Part shown: positions 48,934 through 61,300 of the stretch, piece by piece
How the letters are laid out: each line of letters begins with the position of its first letter
Position numbering within the stretch: the first letter of the stretch is position 1
DNA from: Muricea muricata
Lineage: Eukaryota > Cnidaria > Anthozoa > Malacalcyonacea > Plexauridae
DNA: 64,000 bases
Reading direction: 5' to 3'
Assembly: GCA_963855995.1 (NCBI GenBank)
Contig: OY979717.1
Coordinates: forward strand, 17,277,460-17,341,459
Notes under the pieces: model-generated
Databases searched by the model: none
Told to the model about the DNA's origin: nothing
Seen by the model: only the letters and a program-made list of their open reading frames with translations
Program-made: the position numbers and the translations under genes

Positions 48934-49946
48934 TAGCTTCAGGTGGTATGATGTCTGCAAGTTTTTGTTGACTGTTGATGAGAAGAATATTGCTACATAA
49001 CATTTCTCTCCGGGAAATCTCTCTCCAGGTACAGCGCAGTATTTAGCGCTAGCTAGTAAGTAGTTCAACCTAAAACTTATGCACCATAATATTTGTACGA
49101 AAAAGTAAAAACAACTTAATCAAGCTGGGTTCACTGAGAACCTTGTTGCCGTTTAGGCGTATAAGCAAATCAATTTTGCTCTTAAATTGTCCGTTGGATG
49201 CCTAATATCACAATTTTGAATGTTGTTTGGCCCGATTTATCTTGTGGGCTTCGGTCAACACGTTTTTCTTCAGTTTTATTATAAAACTATTATATGTGGT
49301 CAAAAATAGTAAACTTTCAAATTCGCTCATTTGAAAAATAACTTGTATCATAATAAGAAAGCTTTTAAAAAACAACATATATAAGACATCATTACGGGCA
49401 CCCTTGTTTTTCAAGCCGTTTTTGAGTTATTGCTACTTCAAAGTGGGAAAGTGTCCTAATTCCTGGGCATTGGTCGGAAAATAAGTTTTCAAACGCTAAT
49501 TTCCTGGGCACTAGTCGGAAAATAAGTTTTCAAACGCTCATAACTCAACAGAATGTGGAAAATAAAAGTAACTATAATAATGTGTTATATGTAATTTTTT
49601 ATTACCTTTTTGATAACGTAAGTGGTTTTTCCTAGAAATAAATCTGAAATTTCGCCTTTTTTGACAATATAGTTTTATAGAAAATTTCGAGAAAAACATG
49701 TTGGCTGGAGCCCACAAGAAATTTTATCGCGTGCAAACATGCAGTAATATGTTTATCAGACCTAAAGGTACAATATAAACATAAAATGAAATTGCTCCTC
49801 GGTATGGTAAGTCAACATACATTTTTGTACCTCTGTCTCCCCGACTAAATTTTGGCTTGAAAACGTCATTTGGTGTACAAAATATGCTTTTATTTTTTAG
49901 GTTGCATTTACTGGGAGTCGGTTGTTCAAAAGCCGGTTAGCTTATC
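48934..49946. other. Non-coding, with a two-unit tandem repeat
   Basis: A unit of about 41 bp, TTCCTGGGCA-T-GTCGGAAAATAAG..., is present twice in tandem at 49458-49538. No gene is supported. Confidence 0.5.
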
Positions 49947-50189
49947 GTCGATTTCGCTAACTAATTAAGTTCGTGACAAAGTTCAAAAGTTTCTTTCAGA
50001 ATTCGCAAGCCGGTTTGTAAACAAGGACTGTGATTGGCCCCTGAACTCAAAGAAGCCAATCAAATGCTTAGTTTTACAAACCGGTCTGCGAATTCTGAAA
50101 TGACGTTTGAACTTCGCAACGAACCTCCGAACCTCGCAAGTCGCTACGAAGTTCAGAATATTAAGTGAAAAGATACAAGAAATCGACTG
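49947..50189. mobile_element. Degraded copy of the mariner-like MITE
   Basis: It shares with 1394-1678 the right end AAATCGACTG and internal motifs such as GAATTCGCA-GCCGGT and CTGTGATTGGC. The left end is mutated (TCGTCGATTTC). TA follows the right end. Confidence 0.6.
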
Positions 50190-50782
50190 TAATCTAGCTG
50201 GGTTAACGGACAATTCGAACGAAATTTCTCAGCAGCTTGTTTAAAAGCTTGGAAATATATCCTACTTATCCTTCTATACCCAGGTTAGCGCCAACACAGT
50301 TTTCGACAACTAAATGGCCCAGGGATTTAATGTCTCTCAAGCCAATCTTTTTAAAATCCCGTCTTTTCAAAATTTTCAGTTGCAACGGACAAGTTAGAGT
50401 TTGGAAGTGTAATTGAAAGTCCACTTAAATTTGTTTAACACTTTATTAAAATTATTCATCACTGAGTATACTTATATTATCATTACTAACAATCATTAAA
50501 AAATTCATGCGTCTATATAGCCGCCTACAACTTTGCACTATGTTGTAATACATTCGAGAAGAAAAATAGTCTTTTGCTTGTTTATTTAGGCGCAATCAAT
50601 GGTTTCAGAGCAAACTCAGTTGTTCCAACCCATTTATTTTCAGATGATCTCAGACGCCAATATTTAGCAACGATTGGTTGTTTCAAATCGTACGAAATCA
50701 TCCGTTTCTCCACAGGCGTTGGGAATGATGCAGCGTGAAATTAAAATAAATATGACTGTATCTTTAACCCTTTTGACAAAAT

Positions 50783-51497
50783 TTTGAAAAAATATTACCA
50801 CAGCTTGAAAGAGCATCCTAAACATAGTAAAATTGCAAAGTTTGGTTGTGAAATGTTCTAAAATATGGAAAATATAGTCTTGCGAATTTGGCAAATTTTG
50901 TATACATTTGTACAGGGTGAGTAAAAAAAACTGATGCTCTTTCAAATTCAAATTATTAGCTGCGAATTTCATTACGGTGTATTCTCATGGGTATACAGAG
51001 AACAGATCGAGATTTAGTACACAGTACGTAAACCAATTCTGACAATTCTTGCACGGCTAAAATTATGCATTTTAACTTCCACTTTATGGGAATTAGATTT
51101 TGTTTTAGATCAATGTCTGTCAAATTGCAAGAATGCAATGCTGCTAGTTTGAATTTCAATAGTATCAGTTTTTTTACTCATCCTGTACTGTGTACTTAGT
51201 CACGATCTGTTCTCTGTATACCTATGGGAATACTTAAAGTCCCGTAATGAAATTCGCGGCTAATTTGAATTTGAAAGGGCATCAGTTTTTTTTTACTCAC
51301 CCTGTATTACGGGTGGAAAAGAACACGCAGTTGATACCTTTGGGTATTCATTTCTCGCGGATAATACATAACTACAGAAAATTTGCCAACTTCGCAAGGC
51401 TATATTTTCTAAAGTTTGCAACATTTTACAACTAAATTTTTCAATTTTACTTAGGTTTAGGATGCTCTTTCAAGCTGTGGTAATATTTTTTCCTATT
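50783..51497. mobile_element. Foldback element with about 250-300 bp arms
   Basis: The left arm (about 50783-51030) is the inverse of the right arm (about 51190-51497), sharing CACAGCTTGAAAGAGCATCC, ACAGGGTGAGTAAAAAAA and GTATACAGAGAACAGATCG. Inside each arm ACAGGGTGAGT resembles a mariner-type terminus. A further inverted copy of the outer 40 bp at 51545-51602 makes a second small palindrome. Confidence 0.7.
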
Positions 51498-51602
51498 TCG
51501 ATTTTTTACAAAATTCCAATAGACCTTTAGCCTTTTAGATGAAATTGTATAAAAAATTGAAATAGGAAAAAATATTACCACAGCATGAAAGAGCATCCTA
51601 AA
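51464..51602. repeat. 139-bp palindrome
   Basis: TAGGATGCTCTTTCA-GCTGTGG and its inverse frame a 139-bp stem-loop. It shares its left arm with the right edge of the foldback at 50783-51497. Confidence 0.75.
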
Positions 51603-51675
51603 TTAACAATTGATTACTTTATACGAGCTTGGGATTTAGTGCATTATACCTTTGACCAAGACGTGCGATCTATTA

Positions 51676-51954
51676 AGAATACTCCAAATCTAGGTCGCCA
51701 ACCCCTGATTTGAGGTCTCGATGCCAAGACGGTATGAAGCCCCCAGCTACTGTAACTGATGCGACGTAGACAGGAATAACATACGTTGCCTCGATGTAGT
51801 TCCCAGTCTTTTTTGTTGCACTACCCCAACCAGCAGTGTCTGTTCTACCGTCAGTTAATTCACGTGACTTCACTCTGTAGAAATTGTCGTGGCGATCATT
51901 TTCAGCCACATAGTAGTTATTCAGTATATATAGCTCCAAGTCACTTTCAATCTG
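51676..51954 (-). CDS. Discoidin-like exon, single
   Basis: The minus-strand frame after a candidate acceptor (CCACTTTCAG|ATTG) reads about 92 residues to a TAA. GWGSATKKTGNYIEATY, VASVTVAGG and a final LEYS resemble the middle and end of an F5/8 type C (discoidin) galactose-binding domain: a tryptophan-containing start, alternating hydrophobic strands, and the L-YS end. I found no other exons of a parent gene nearby. It could be an isolated exon, a terminal exon of a gene with a distant 5' end, or a gene fragment. The domain call is by eye and should be treated as tentative. Confidence 0.4.
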
Positions 51955-51959
51955 AAAGT

Positions 51960-53336
51960 GGAATTGTCTGAGTTTGTTTTACGAGTCATACGTCTGTAAG
52001 TGTGATTCAAATTTGTATTGATTTGTATAAACTTTTACTTTGATTATCTCGCCTTGTCACAGACTTTTTTTGTTGACAAAATTACTTCGCTAATATATCT
52101 ATAAGTTGGCGAGCTTCACAAGTAACTTGCGTCCGTGTTGTATTCGATATACAATTATCGCCTTTTGTTCCAGTTTGTATACTGTGTCCGCTCAGTGTAA
52201 ATAGTAAGACTGCGAAAAATCAAAGGGTAGCTTCAAAATATATATTGTACATTGGTAAGAAGATTTTTCTTATTTTAAGATTTTTTGACCCGTCGTGAAA
52301 CATTCCGACCCAATATTTCTTAGTCCCAGTTAGCGAGAGTACCTTAGATATAATACTTTTTTATTTAATTCAGGTTTAAATTGACATGTCATTTTGCGGA
52401 AATTCTAACATTTCATTTTTCTCGCTGAAGTTCCATATATAAGCGTTGCGCGTCAAAATTTTTAGTTTCCTATACCTACATCCTTTTTAATTGTGTGTGT
52501 GTATCTCTATATCTCTCATTTTTTTTAAATATAAAAAAAATTAAATAAGGGGAACATAGAATCGGGTGTGTAACCCGCATATACAAGTATAGTAAAGGTG
52601 TGAAAACTTTGGACGTCCAAATCGTGTAAATGGGCATTCTCGCCCTTCGGGCTCGCCTATTTAAATCAATTTGGTGAAGTAGATGTACTCCCAGTGAGGG
52701 AGAAGGTTGAAGGGGTATAGAGGAAGGGGAAAAAGTTGGGGGAGGAGGGTGATGGAAAGAAATAAAAAGGCACGGGGTTTGAAAGTAGACCTTTAATGGC
52801 ATTTAATTGTTTGGCTTAAAGGTGATTAAAGGTGATTAAACTACATAATATAAAGTATATTAAGTAACTTTTGTAGTAGTCATTTTTTTTTATTTTATTA
52901 AACCGCAGGACTAACTAATTCCAAAAAAGTATTTTACCCATATATATCAATAAAATTTGATGTCTGAATAGCCTATTTTGTCGTCGATTTTAACACTGTT
53001 CGCGAGGTCACAAAGGTCAGATTTCGAGACATCTAATTTTAAACATCTGGTTACTGTCTGGAGTAGTGCTACTTTTGAACTGTGTTGCAGTGACGTCATT
53101 CCTGCTCTCTAAATTCCAAGCGCCGCTGATTTTTTAACTTTAATATTTCTCAATAAATTTTTGTGATATTACATGTTACTCAGTTACTTATACACCAGGA
53201 GTTGGTTGTTCGAAGCTCGTTTGGCTTAAAAGGTGGGTTACTCAAAATTTGATCATCTCTCGTCCATTTTGCGAACAACAATTGCAATCAACGAACTGAA
53301 ATTTGTGACTATAACGCAACCAATTGCAATCAAATA
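51960..53336. other. No gene recognised
   Basis: AT-rich. A purine-rich tract lies at 52686-52755 and a small hairpin CGCCCTTCGGGCTCG near 52640. No splice-consistent coding exons were found. Confidence 0.3.
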
Positions 53337-53635
53337 CAGGGACGTAGCCAGGGGGGAAGCCGAGGGAGCCGCGGCTCCTCCCTTTCGTTAATAGAGAGGT
53401 TTAGCAAAGACGACACAACGCCAAAGCGAGGTAAAAACGATGTGGAAATGCCGTGAGCAAATCTGGAGATGGGTAATCACGGCATTTTACGTCGCATTGA
53501 CGTCACGTCTCTTTGCTAATAATTAACCTCCCTAGTATTTAACGCGATAGGCGCGTCAAACCTATCATAATTATTAGTATCTGCAGGACTCCCCCCCCCC
53601 CCCCCCCCCCTTTGAAAGTTCTGGCTACGTCCCTG
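53337..53635. mobile_element. hAT MITE, 299 bp
   Basis: Terminal inverted repeats CAGGGACGTAGCCAG and an exact 8-bp duplication ATCAAATA on both sides (53329-53336, 53636-53643). It contains a C20 run near 53591. Confidence 0.93.
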
Positions 53636-53643
53636 ATCAAATA

Positions 53644-55740
53644 TTAAATACTAAATATGTAGTTGCATAAACAAGTGTTATTTTCAGATAAATTTTTAAT
53701 TTGATCGTTCAAAGAATGCACAGACTTGGCTGATATTCTTTAGCATAATGCGGGGCAAAACGAGACACTTAAGGATTTCACTTGCTATAAAAAAGCATGA
53801 AAGAAAAATCAAGTACTTTTTTCATAATGAATATGTTAAATAGACTCATGACTAGCAATACAGAGAAGAAAAACTCTTTTGGAGACACGGCTGTCGTGTT
53901 ATGAGAACAAAAACAACAAGTCATTATTGTCTCATTTTGGCCCAGCATGTGGGGCAAAATGAGACAGGCAAATAAAATGCCACAAAAATGTTGAAAAAAA
54001 AATAATCAAATGATTGAACTAAATGTAACAATACATTAACTATCAGTTTCTTAATATATAAACAAATCACATGCAGGTTGTATTTCAGACGACTAACATG
54101 GATTGACAGTTTTCCTGTTACCTGTTACCATAATGTTCAAACAAGGAGCATTTATCTCACTCCTTGCCTGCAGCAGACTTGGACCAGAACACATCACACA
54201 CATGACATTTGGTATATCTTGCACACGCTCAGTGTCAAATCTTAGGAACATTTTGCAGGCTAGGGTTAAATAACAAAATGTTGATGAAACATCAGAAACC
54301 AGTCATAGTCTATTCACTCATTGGAAAACAGAGGCCAGCAGGGTCTGAAGCATGGTCGATCAAAACAGACTTGTTTTTTCTTTCAAGTTCATCACTGGTG
54401 GAACAAACTTAACACCACTGACACATGTCACTGAATACAAATAGAATAATATTATGGTTGTTCGACCATGTCTACCACTGGTCGCTAACAAGAGACATGC
54501 CGCTTTATAACATCTTCGAGACTATAACAATTATAACTGACATGTGTACACTTATTAAACTATTTTCACAACATTTGAGTATTTATAAGGTACTCACAGA
54601 CAGCTTATTTAACACAGTTGCCCCAGTATTATAATACAGTGGACAGGAAGTTTTAAATCATCGCAAAAATATTAATTTGAAAAATTAGTTTTTGACGATT
54701 TCTTACCTAAAATAGCTCAGCATCAAATTTCGATGCTGTATTTGCACTTGTTTGTTGAATCATTTTCTCCCGTTTGTTTAATTTCGCAAAAAGTATGAAA
54801 CATCAAAACAAGGCAACTCATTATATAGAACTTGTCATTTACAGCTGCATTGCTGCATTTTAAGATCACACGCAAAGTTTTCTCTTCCTTTTTCCAAGGA
54901 GAGAGGTTGCTATAATGCGCCCAACCGCGAGGTATTTGGTATTTTTTTCGTCACGAGTCTAATAATTATATCGCCCAATCAAACATAATGTCAAAACTGA
55001 ACTAACAAGGCGTTTTTATTTTTGGAATAAATTTTCTCGTTCTAGCTGTGATGTCATCTACTCACTCAGATTAAACAAACCAGAAATACATTTCGATTTT
55101 CGAAACAAAGATGTAGAATGTCTTCAAACTTTATAAAAGGATGGTAATGTTGTAGGTGCATAATCGTGCAAAAGTTTGATAAATTCTGCCTGTTTTTGTA
55201 AGAGGATTTTTTTACCTAAATCCGTTTCGAATGCGTGAGTAAATGAAATGACAAATTATTTTGACAAAAAGACGAGATATTGAGGAACTGAAAGCGATTT
55301 CATGCTTTATTTTCAAATTACCGTTCGTTAATAGAGATAAACATAGTAGATAAACAAATTTTTCTCATGACACTGCCCCTTCAGGTAATTTACCAATGCT
55401 AATTAACCACAATGCAGTGCGCGATCTAAATAAGACTATATAAAAATGATCAAGTGGCCTTTGGAGTAAGATCAATTGGCATGGTGACTGCATATATACA
55501 GCGTGAAAATTATCGCTAGGCTATATTGACATAATTTACCCGTAAATGATGCTATGCATTTATGTCTGCCAAATAGTTAATACAACACTGAAACAATTTC
55601 ATTCCAAACTTTGCGTTCGAATACTAGTGCGAATAAAACAAATATCATCCAGTGATATATCATCCGATATATAATTTACTCAGACTACGCCATTTCAATT
55701 AACTTTTGTTTTCCTCTCAGATATGCGCGAAAGCTATGAT
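53644..55740. other. No gene recognised
   Basis: Non-coding. The repeated motif GGGGCAAAA/CGAGACA near 53750 and 53950 is a short local repeat. Open frames at 54209-54634 show no domain. Confidence 0.3.
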
Positions 55741-56065
55741 ATGTTAAGCCCCGTACAGACGAGCAAGTTTTCCTTGACAAGTTTCTTGACGAATTCACTC
55801 ATCTGACAAGTTGTCCTTGACAGGCTTAATTTGTTCCTGTCTGCGCTAAATTTTAAAATATTTTTTCTGGACAACTTTTACGAGGTCGTATGCATTAAGT
55901 ATGTAAACAAAAATTCCCTTGTCAAGTGTTCCTTGTTGCGCGTACACACGAGCAAGTTTCCTTGTCGAAAAGCTGCTACGAATAGCTTTTAAACCAGGTT
56001 CCTTGTCAAGAAAAAATTGTCAATAGTTTCGCGTACACTCGAGCAAATAAAACTTTTCAAGGAAA
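55741..56065. repeat. Repeat with CGTACA-CGAGCAAG motifs
   Basis: CGTACAGACGAGCAAG (55752), CGTACACACGAGCAAG (55939) and CGTACACTCGAGCAAA (56032) recur, with CTTGACAAG and CTTGTCAAG in between. It looks like an old MITE or tandem fragment, but ends and target duplication are not clear. Confidence 0.45.
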
Positions 56066-58322
56066 ACGTTTAGAGCCTTTTCATTAGTCTTCCATTACGT
56101 TTCCTCAGCTATTGAGGTACACGGCGAAGTTAAGTGGTATGAAAGAGTGAAGGTGACTTGTCTATGGTGCGAATTCTACCCATACTGGCCATACATGTAC
56201 AGGTCATATCGAATAATAACCACATGCAGAAGTATTGTACAATTTACAATTTACAATACATTTATTTTTATGCGACAATTCCTGAGATTACGGCATAACA
56301 TGAGAAACTAGAAGCATATTTTTGCAAATAAAGTTTTGCAAATTCCGTTTAGGATATATTACCAGAATATATTCCATATTTGTCAGTCTTGAATGTATTC
56401 CACCAATCTTGGATACATTTCAATTCCTTTCAAAAATGGGAAAAAATCGTAAATTTACCTCTCAGCATCAATGACCTCAATCAATGTGTAGCTGTGAAGG
56501 TTACTCAAATTATAGTGACCTCACACCGTTTTCGTGACATGTTGAAGCAGGTATGAACGATTGAATTATGACGACATAATCCTTCCGCGTTGGCTCCGGA
56601 TGCCCCCTGCATTCTGGCAACACGCAAGTGTTAGCACTGCATGTTAGAGATCTATATGAGTAACAAACAGCAATAAACAAGTTCATTTTTGTCCTACGGA
56701 TGCCAAGTGCTAGTTGCGACATCATGTACAAAGGTTCTTTTGTCTATGTAGATAGGCTTTAGTATTTTCAAGGACCGAGCCTTATACATCTTAAGTCATT
56801 TTTTTCTTTTAGTATGGATTTTAACTGGCCCTTCTAAAAGTAACCTGACTTTGTTATGCTTTCTTGTTCACCTCAACTTGTCCCCCAGATGTAATGCGTG
56901 CATGGGCTGGACAAATTGATTAACTGCATGCAATGATATATCACATACATTGCGGTATTAACTGAAATTATTCACCCTTGAAGAATAGACAGTATAAACC
57001 ACTGTGTACAGTGGTAATTAGTATGCTGCATCATCAAACTCAAACCATGAAAGCACAAACAGACATATGTATGTTTTGTTTGGGTGCATCATCCAAACTT
57101 TCAGATATATGTTTGTGGCTAGCACAGCGAAAGCATGAAAAATTGCGTACAATATTACAAAATTTGCGAAATAATGTCACGCATGCATTGATTGTAAATT
57201 TTGTAAATTTCTGCATGCAAAAATATAATTTAGAATTTGTCGACGATCGTGGATGGCATTATTTAATTTTGCAGTTGATACCAAATATCTTATATCTCGG
57301 TCCTCTTTCCTCGACTCTCTTCCCACGATTCTGTTTATATCAACAGGACGCAATGATGTAACTTGCTTTTACTAATTCTCGATAATTCAATTAATGAGAC
57401 GTGAGCGCTACTACGTGAGCGCTATTTACTGTCAACTCGAGATTTATATACGTTGACAACTGAAAATAATCGAATTTACAGTAAAAGAACGAAAAATGCG
57501 TTTCATGGCACACGAAACATATAAGTCACGGCGTCTATGACCAACATATAATTATGATAATTTATATTGTTTTTCTTGTAACTTTTCTTGTTACCTTCTA
57601 GTGGTAATAAAAAAAATGTAGAATAACTAGAAAAACTTCAATACGCAGGGGGAGGGATGTCTTTTTCAACAAGTTTAATATTGCTTGGCAACAACACTAT
57701 AATGCTTAGAGGTAAATTGCTGTGCGAAATTGCAGAAAAATTACTTGAGTCTAAGCTGTTTAGCTGTTCAAATGTTTATGCATGATTAATTTTGATTTAC
57801 CTAATTTGCATATAAAACTCTCAAAGGACAGTCATTAAAAACATTTCTTAAAAAACCGATTCTGAAGAGCTTTACCAACATACTTTTAAACTTCATAACT
57901 TCAAGTTTTTTATTTTTTATGTTTATTCTACATTATAAGTGACAAAACAATTTATCTATTCTAATAAAAGAAAAAAAAAACATCGTACATCGAGGCGCTT
58001 CACGAAGAAGAGAGCGATTTCTGATTTTGTGTGACTTATTTTGATTCACCCTGTAATTGTATGAACGTCATCTCTTCCATATTTCCTGGTTTAAAAGAAT
58101 ATTTTGCACTTTGCTATTTTAGTGGTCAGGAGTCATGCTGATTAAACGGAGCAACAACAGGAAGTTCGAATTAACTTGTTAAAACGGTTTTCCACACACG
58201 TCATTTCACTGCATGACCTTGTCACAGCACATCAATTGCAGATTATCAAAAATTTCTTCCTATGAATTGTACTTTAAAGTGATTCGTACAAATAGCTAGT
58301 CTGCACTTTGTGTTCGTTCATC
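56066..58322. other. No gene recognised
   Basis: The plus-strand open frame at 56978-57361 (127 aa) has no known domain and no codon or splice support. A CACCCTGTA mariner-like terminus near 58048 is unpaired. The last 60 bases are the presumed promoter and leader of the collagen-like gene. Confidence 0.3.
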
Positions 58323-61300
58323 ATGAAGGGGACTGGGGTGTTCGTTTTCCTTGTAGGTCTTTCTGTGGCATTTCCAAAATTATTGGTGAATAAGCTGGAT
58401 GAATCAACTGTTTGTATTAAAACGGATAAGGTACTAAAACTTATAATGATAGTTCAACACTGAGTTTACATGCATAGTACAAAAATTTGCGCTTATAAAC
58501 TTTCAAATTGAGAACAATTTACTCTGGAAATTAAACAAGCGCGCACAAGCGCGACAATGGCGCACGAAATGTGCATGGGGTATTTTTTGGCTTGAGAAGT
58601 ACGAAGTATATACTGAGTTAATTTAATAAAAATGTCAGCTGATAGATAATATTAACAATATATAGGAAATTATTCAATAGTTTTTTAACTTTTCTATTGC
58701 TCTCGTTTGTAGACATTGGCACTCACAATATTGCAAGGACAAGATGGGACAGTTGGGACACCTGGTGTAAAGGTACATTGAATTACAATTATCACTGATA
58801 AAAGGGTATGCTCCGCACTTCAGTACTTTAATCAGATAATTATGCAAAACGGTAAATTTGCACACACAATACAATGCACATGCACTCAGTTACAAAGAAA
58901 GCATAGCTAGCCGTTGACACGTTAATAAGAATTAGGTTGAGAAAAAACTTGTTCACTGGGTCACGTTTCACTGCAGGAGATAAAGCAGTTTTACAATTCA
59001 TGTGTCTTAAAAAATCAGCTTCACGTTTCTCGAAACGTGTGGGTATAATATTTACGTTTGAGTGACGAGAACGTCCGACGACCTCTGAAAATCTTACGAA
59101 GATATTTTCACTCTTATTTGAACAATGGAGTTGCAGTTCACAAGACTAACATCTATTACTTTCATTTCTGCGAGGTTGGTATTGAGAATCACACCTAATG
59201 GTCGTAGAACAAATCACAATTCACGACATTAAAATCAAGCATTTCACATACACAAATATTAACCAATCACGGCTCACGAAAATACCTTTTACTCTCTTGA
59301 AGGCCACGGGTAGGCAAACAAAGCAACCCTAAGATGTATAAACATCTCACAGTTTTGCCCCCCTTGCAAGGAAATCTGAATAGAGTGCAAATGTTATTTC
59401 TTTTTAATATTTGTGAAATTGATGTCTCTAAAAAAGGAATTTCCAGAGCACTTACCAACTCACCTCTGAGCAAAAACAGTCGGTGTTGCTAGGAGATTCA
59501 TATCTTCAAGTCAGCTTTCCGTTTATCGTATGATTATGATGACCAACACGGATTGTAGTGCCAACTGATATAATTTAAGATATATTTTAGCAGTTAATTT
59601 GGCTAAATATTTCAACAATTGAACATGATTGCGTTGATATAAATATAGCTTCAAAACATTTTGATAAATTAATCACCCCAAAACATTTTTGCTGAAAATT
59701 ATTCAGTAAATATTTTAGGAAGCTGCCATAAATTCCATCTGTGGTAAGAAAAAGTGGTAGACTATGAAACTATTACTGAGAACTTTGTAAGGTTATGTAA
59801 AAAAATTAAAAACTCTTTCAAATTTGCAATTTTCAAGTTTATTCATTTTTACTCGGCCATATGTGGTAAACGCTATCCAACCCCCAATTTTGATGCAATT
59901 CATCTCAGTATATACACATGTTTTTTTTCAGAGGCTGCATCTCCTACATTTATAAAGCCAATACTAGTGTATATGAGAGGATTTTTGCTTTTGCAATCAA
60001 AGTAGCTATATTATATTTTAAAAGAAATAATGCAAGGAATTGCTCGAGATGTTTTTTGTGCTAATATAGGCTATGAAACCGAACGTACATATTTGGTAGA
60101 GTCATGCGTGGAGTAATAGAGCGAGCTGGGACAAAGTTAATTTTTACGTTTCCTTTCCGCCTCCTCCTGATGGAACTTACACTGCAATTATATTAGACGT
60201 TATAGGTATATTCGATTAATATAGTTCTTTTTAGGGCGAGATGGGTGACAAGGGTGAACAAGGAGAGAATAACAATATCAGGGTAATTACAAGATGATTT
60301 TTGTTTACAACATTTCTTTTGTGATATTTTGATGTATTATTTAATAATATTAAAGGAGCGAATACTTTTTAGCATTTTATTATTAAAATTCGCAAAGCTA
60401 TCTTTCTGTAGACCATTTCTTCCCTTCTAGTTTGGACTCTTCATCTTAGCTACATTTTAGTTGATATTCTTACTCTGGGATGAATAATTTAAATCTTTAT
60501 GTGGACGGTAATAAGTACTTTTTAAAATAAGTACTTTTTGAGAATAATTACTTTTAAAATCATACAGTATTGTGCAAAGTGTCATGGTGTTTCATAAATA
60601 AATAAGCCTTAAGTAAGAAACATGATTGTAAATTCGATCACTAATCTCATAAAATATAACGCTTTATAAATCTATTTATTTTGAGTGGCAGTTATCGATA
60701 TTTGTCCTAGAATTAAACTTTCTTGCTCCTTATAATGTGCACATGCAAAAAAGTTTAAGAAAAATGGTTCAAATGAATTAGCACAAGGATTCGAGAGTGG
60801 CTTTTTTAAGACGACAAGATGTAAATGAAAACTGAATGTCTCATCAAAAGTTTTTACTTTTTCTAGAATGATTTAATCACTATAGTATTACTGTGAAAAA
60901 GTTTAATTTTTCATGAGCTATGTAATTTTTGGGGCAAATAGTGAACCACGCTTCAGGTTATAGCCGAACTCTATTTAGCAACATCCATTTTTAAAGCAGC
61001 AATTGCTGATAACGTTTTCCATGATCACATGCTTGTAAAGCTTTCCATGTAATTGGTTCAAATTTGAGTCAGATATGGCCTATGTCTTAAAAGCAAAAAA
61101 CGGTATGACCTAAAACTTTTGCACAGTACTGTATTGCGAATTGCATTTCTGTACTGTGTATAAATGAATTTTGCTAGGCCTTTTCTGGGATTCTGGAACC
61201 AAAACCGATCCGCGTACGAGAAAGCCAGGGCTGAGGCTACACTATATCGTTGTTTTCATAACATGGTACTGAAATTCAACTTTGGTGTCGAATTTTCCGC

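Noticed and set aside
56978-57361. 127-aa open frame
   Set aside because: No recognisable domain, no splice support, and composition like the surrounding AT-rich DNA.
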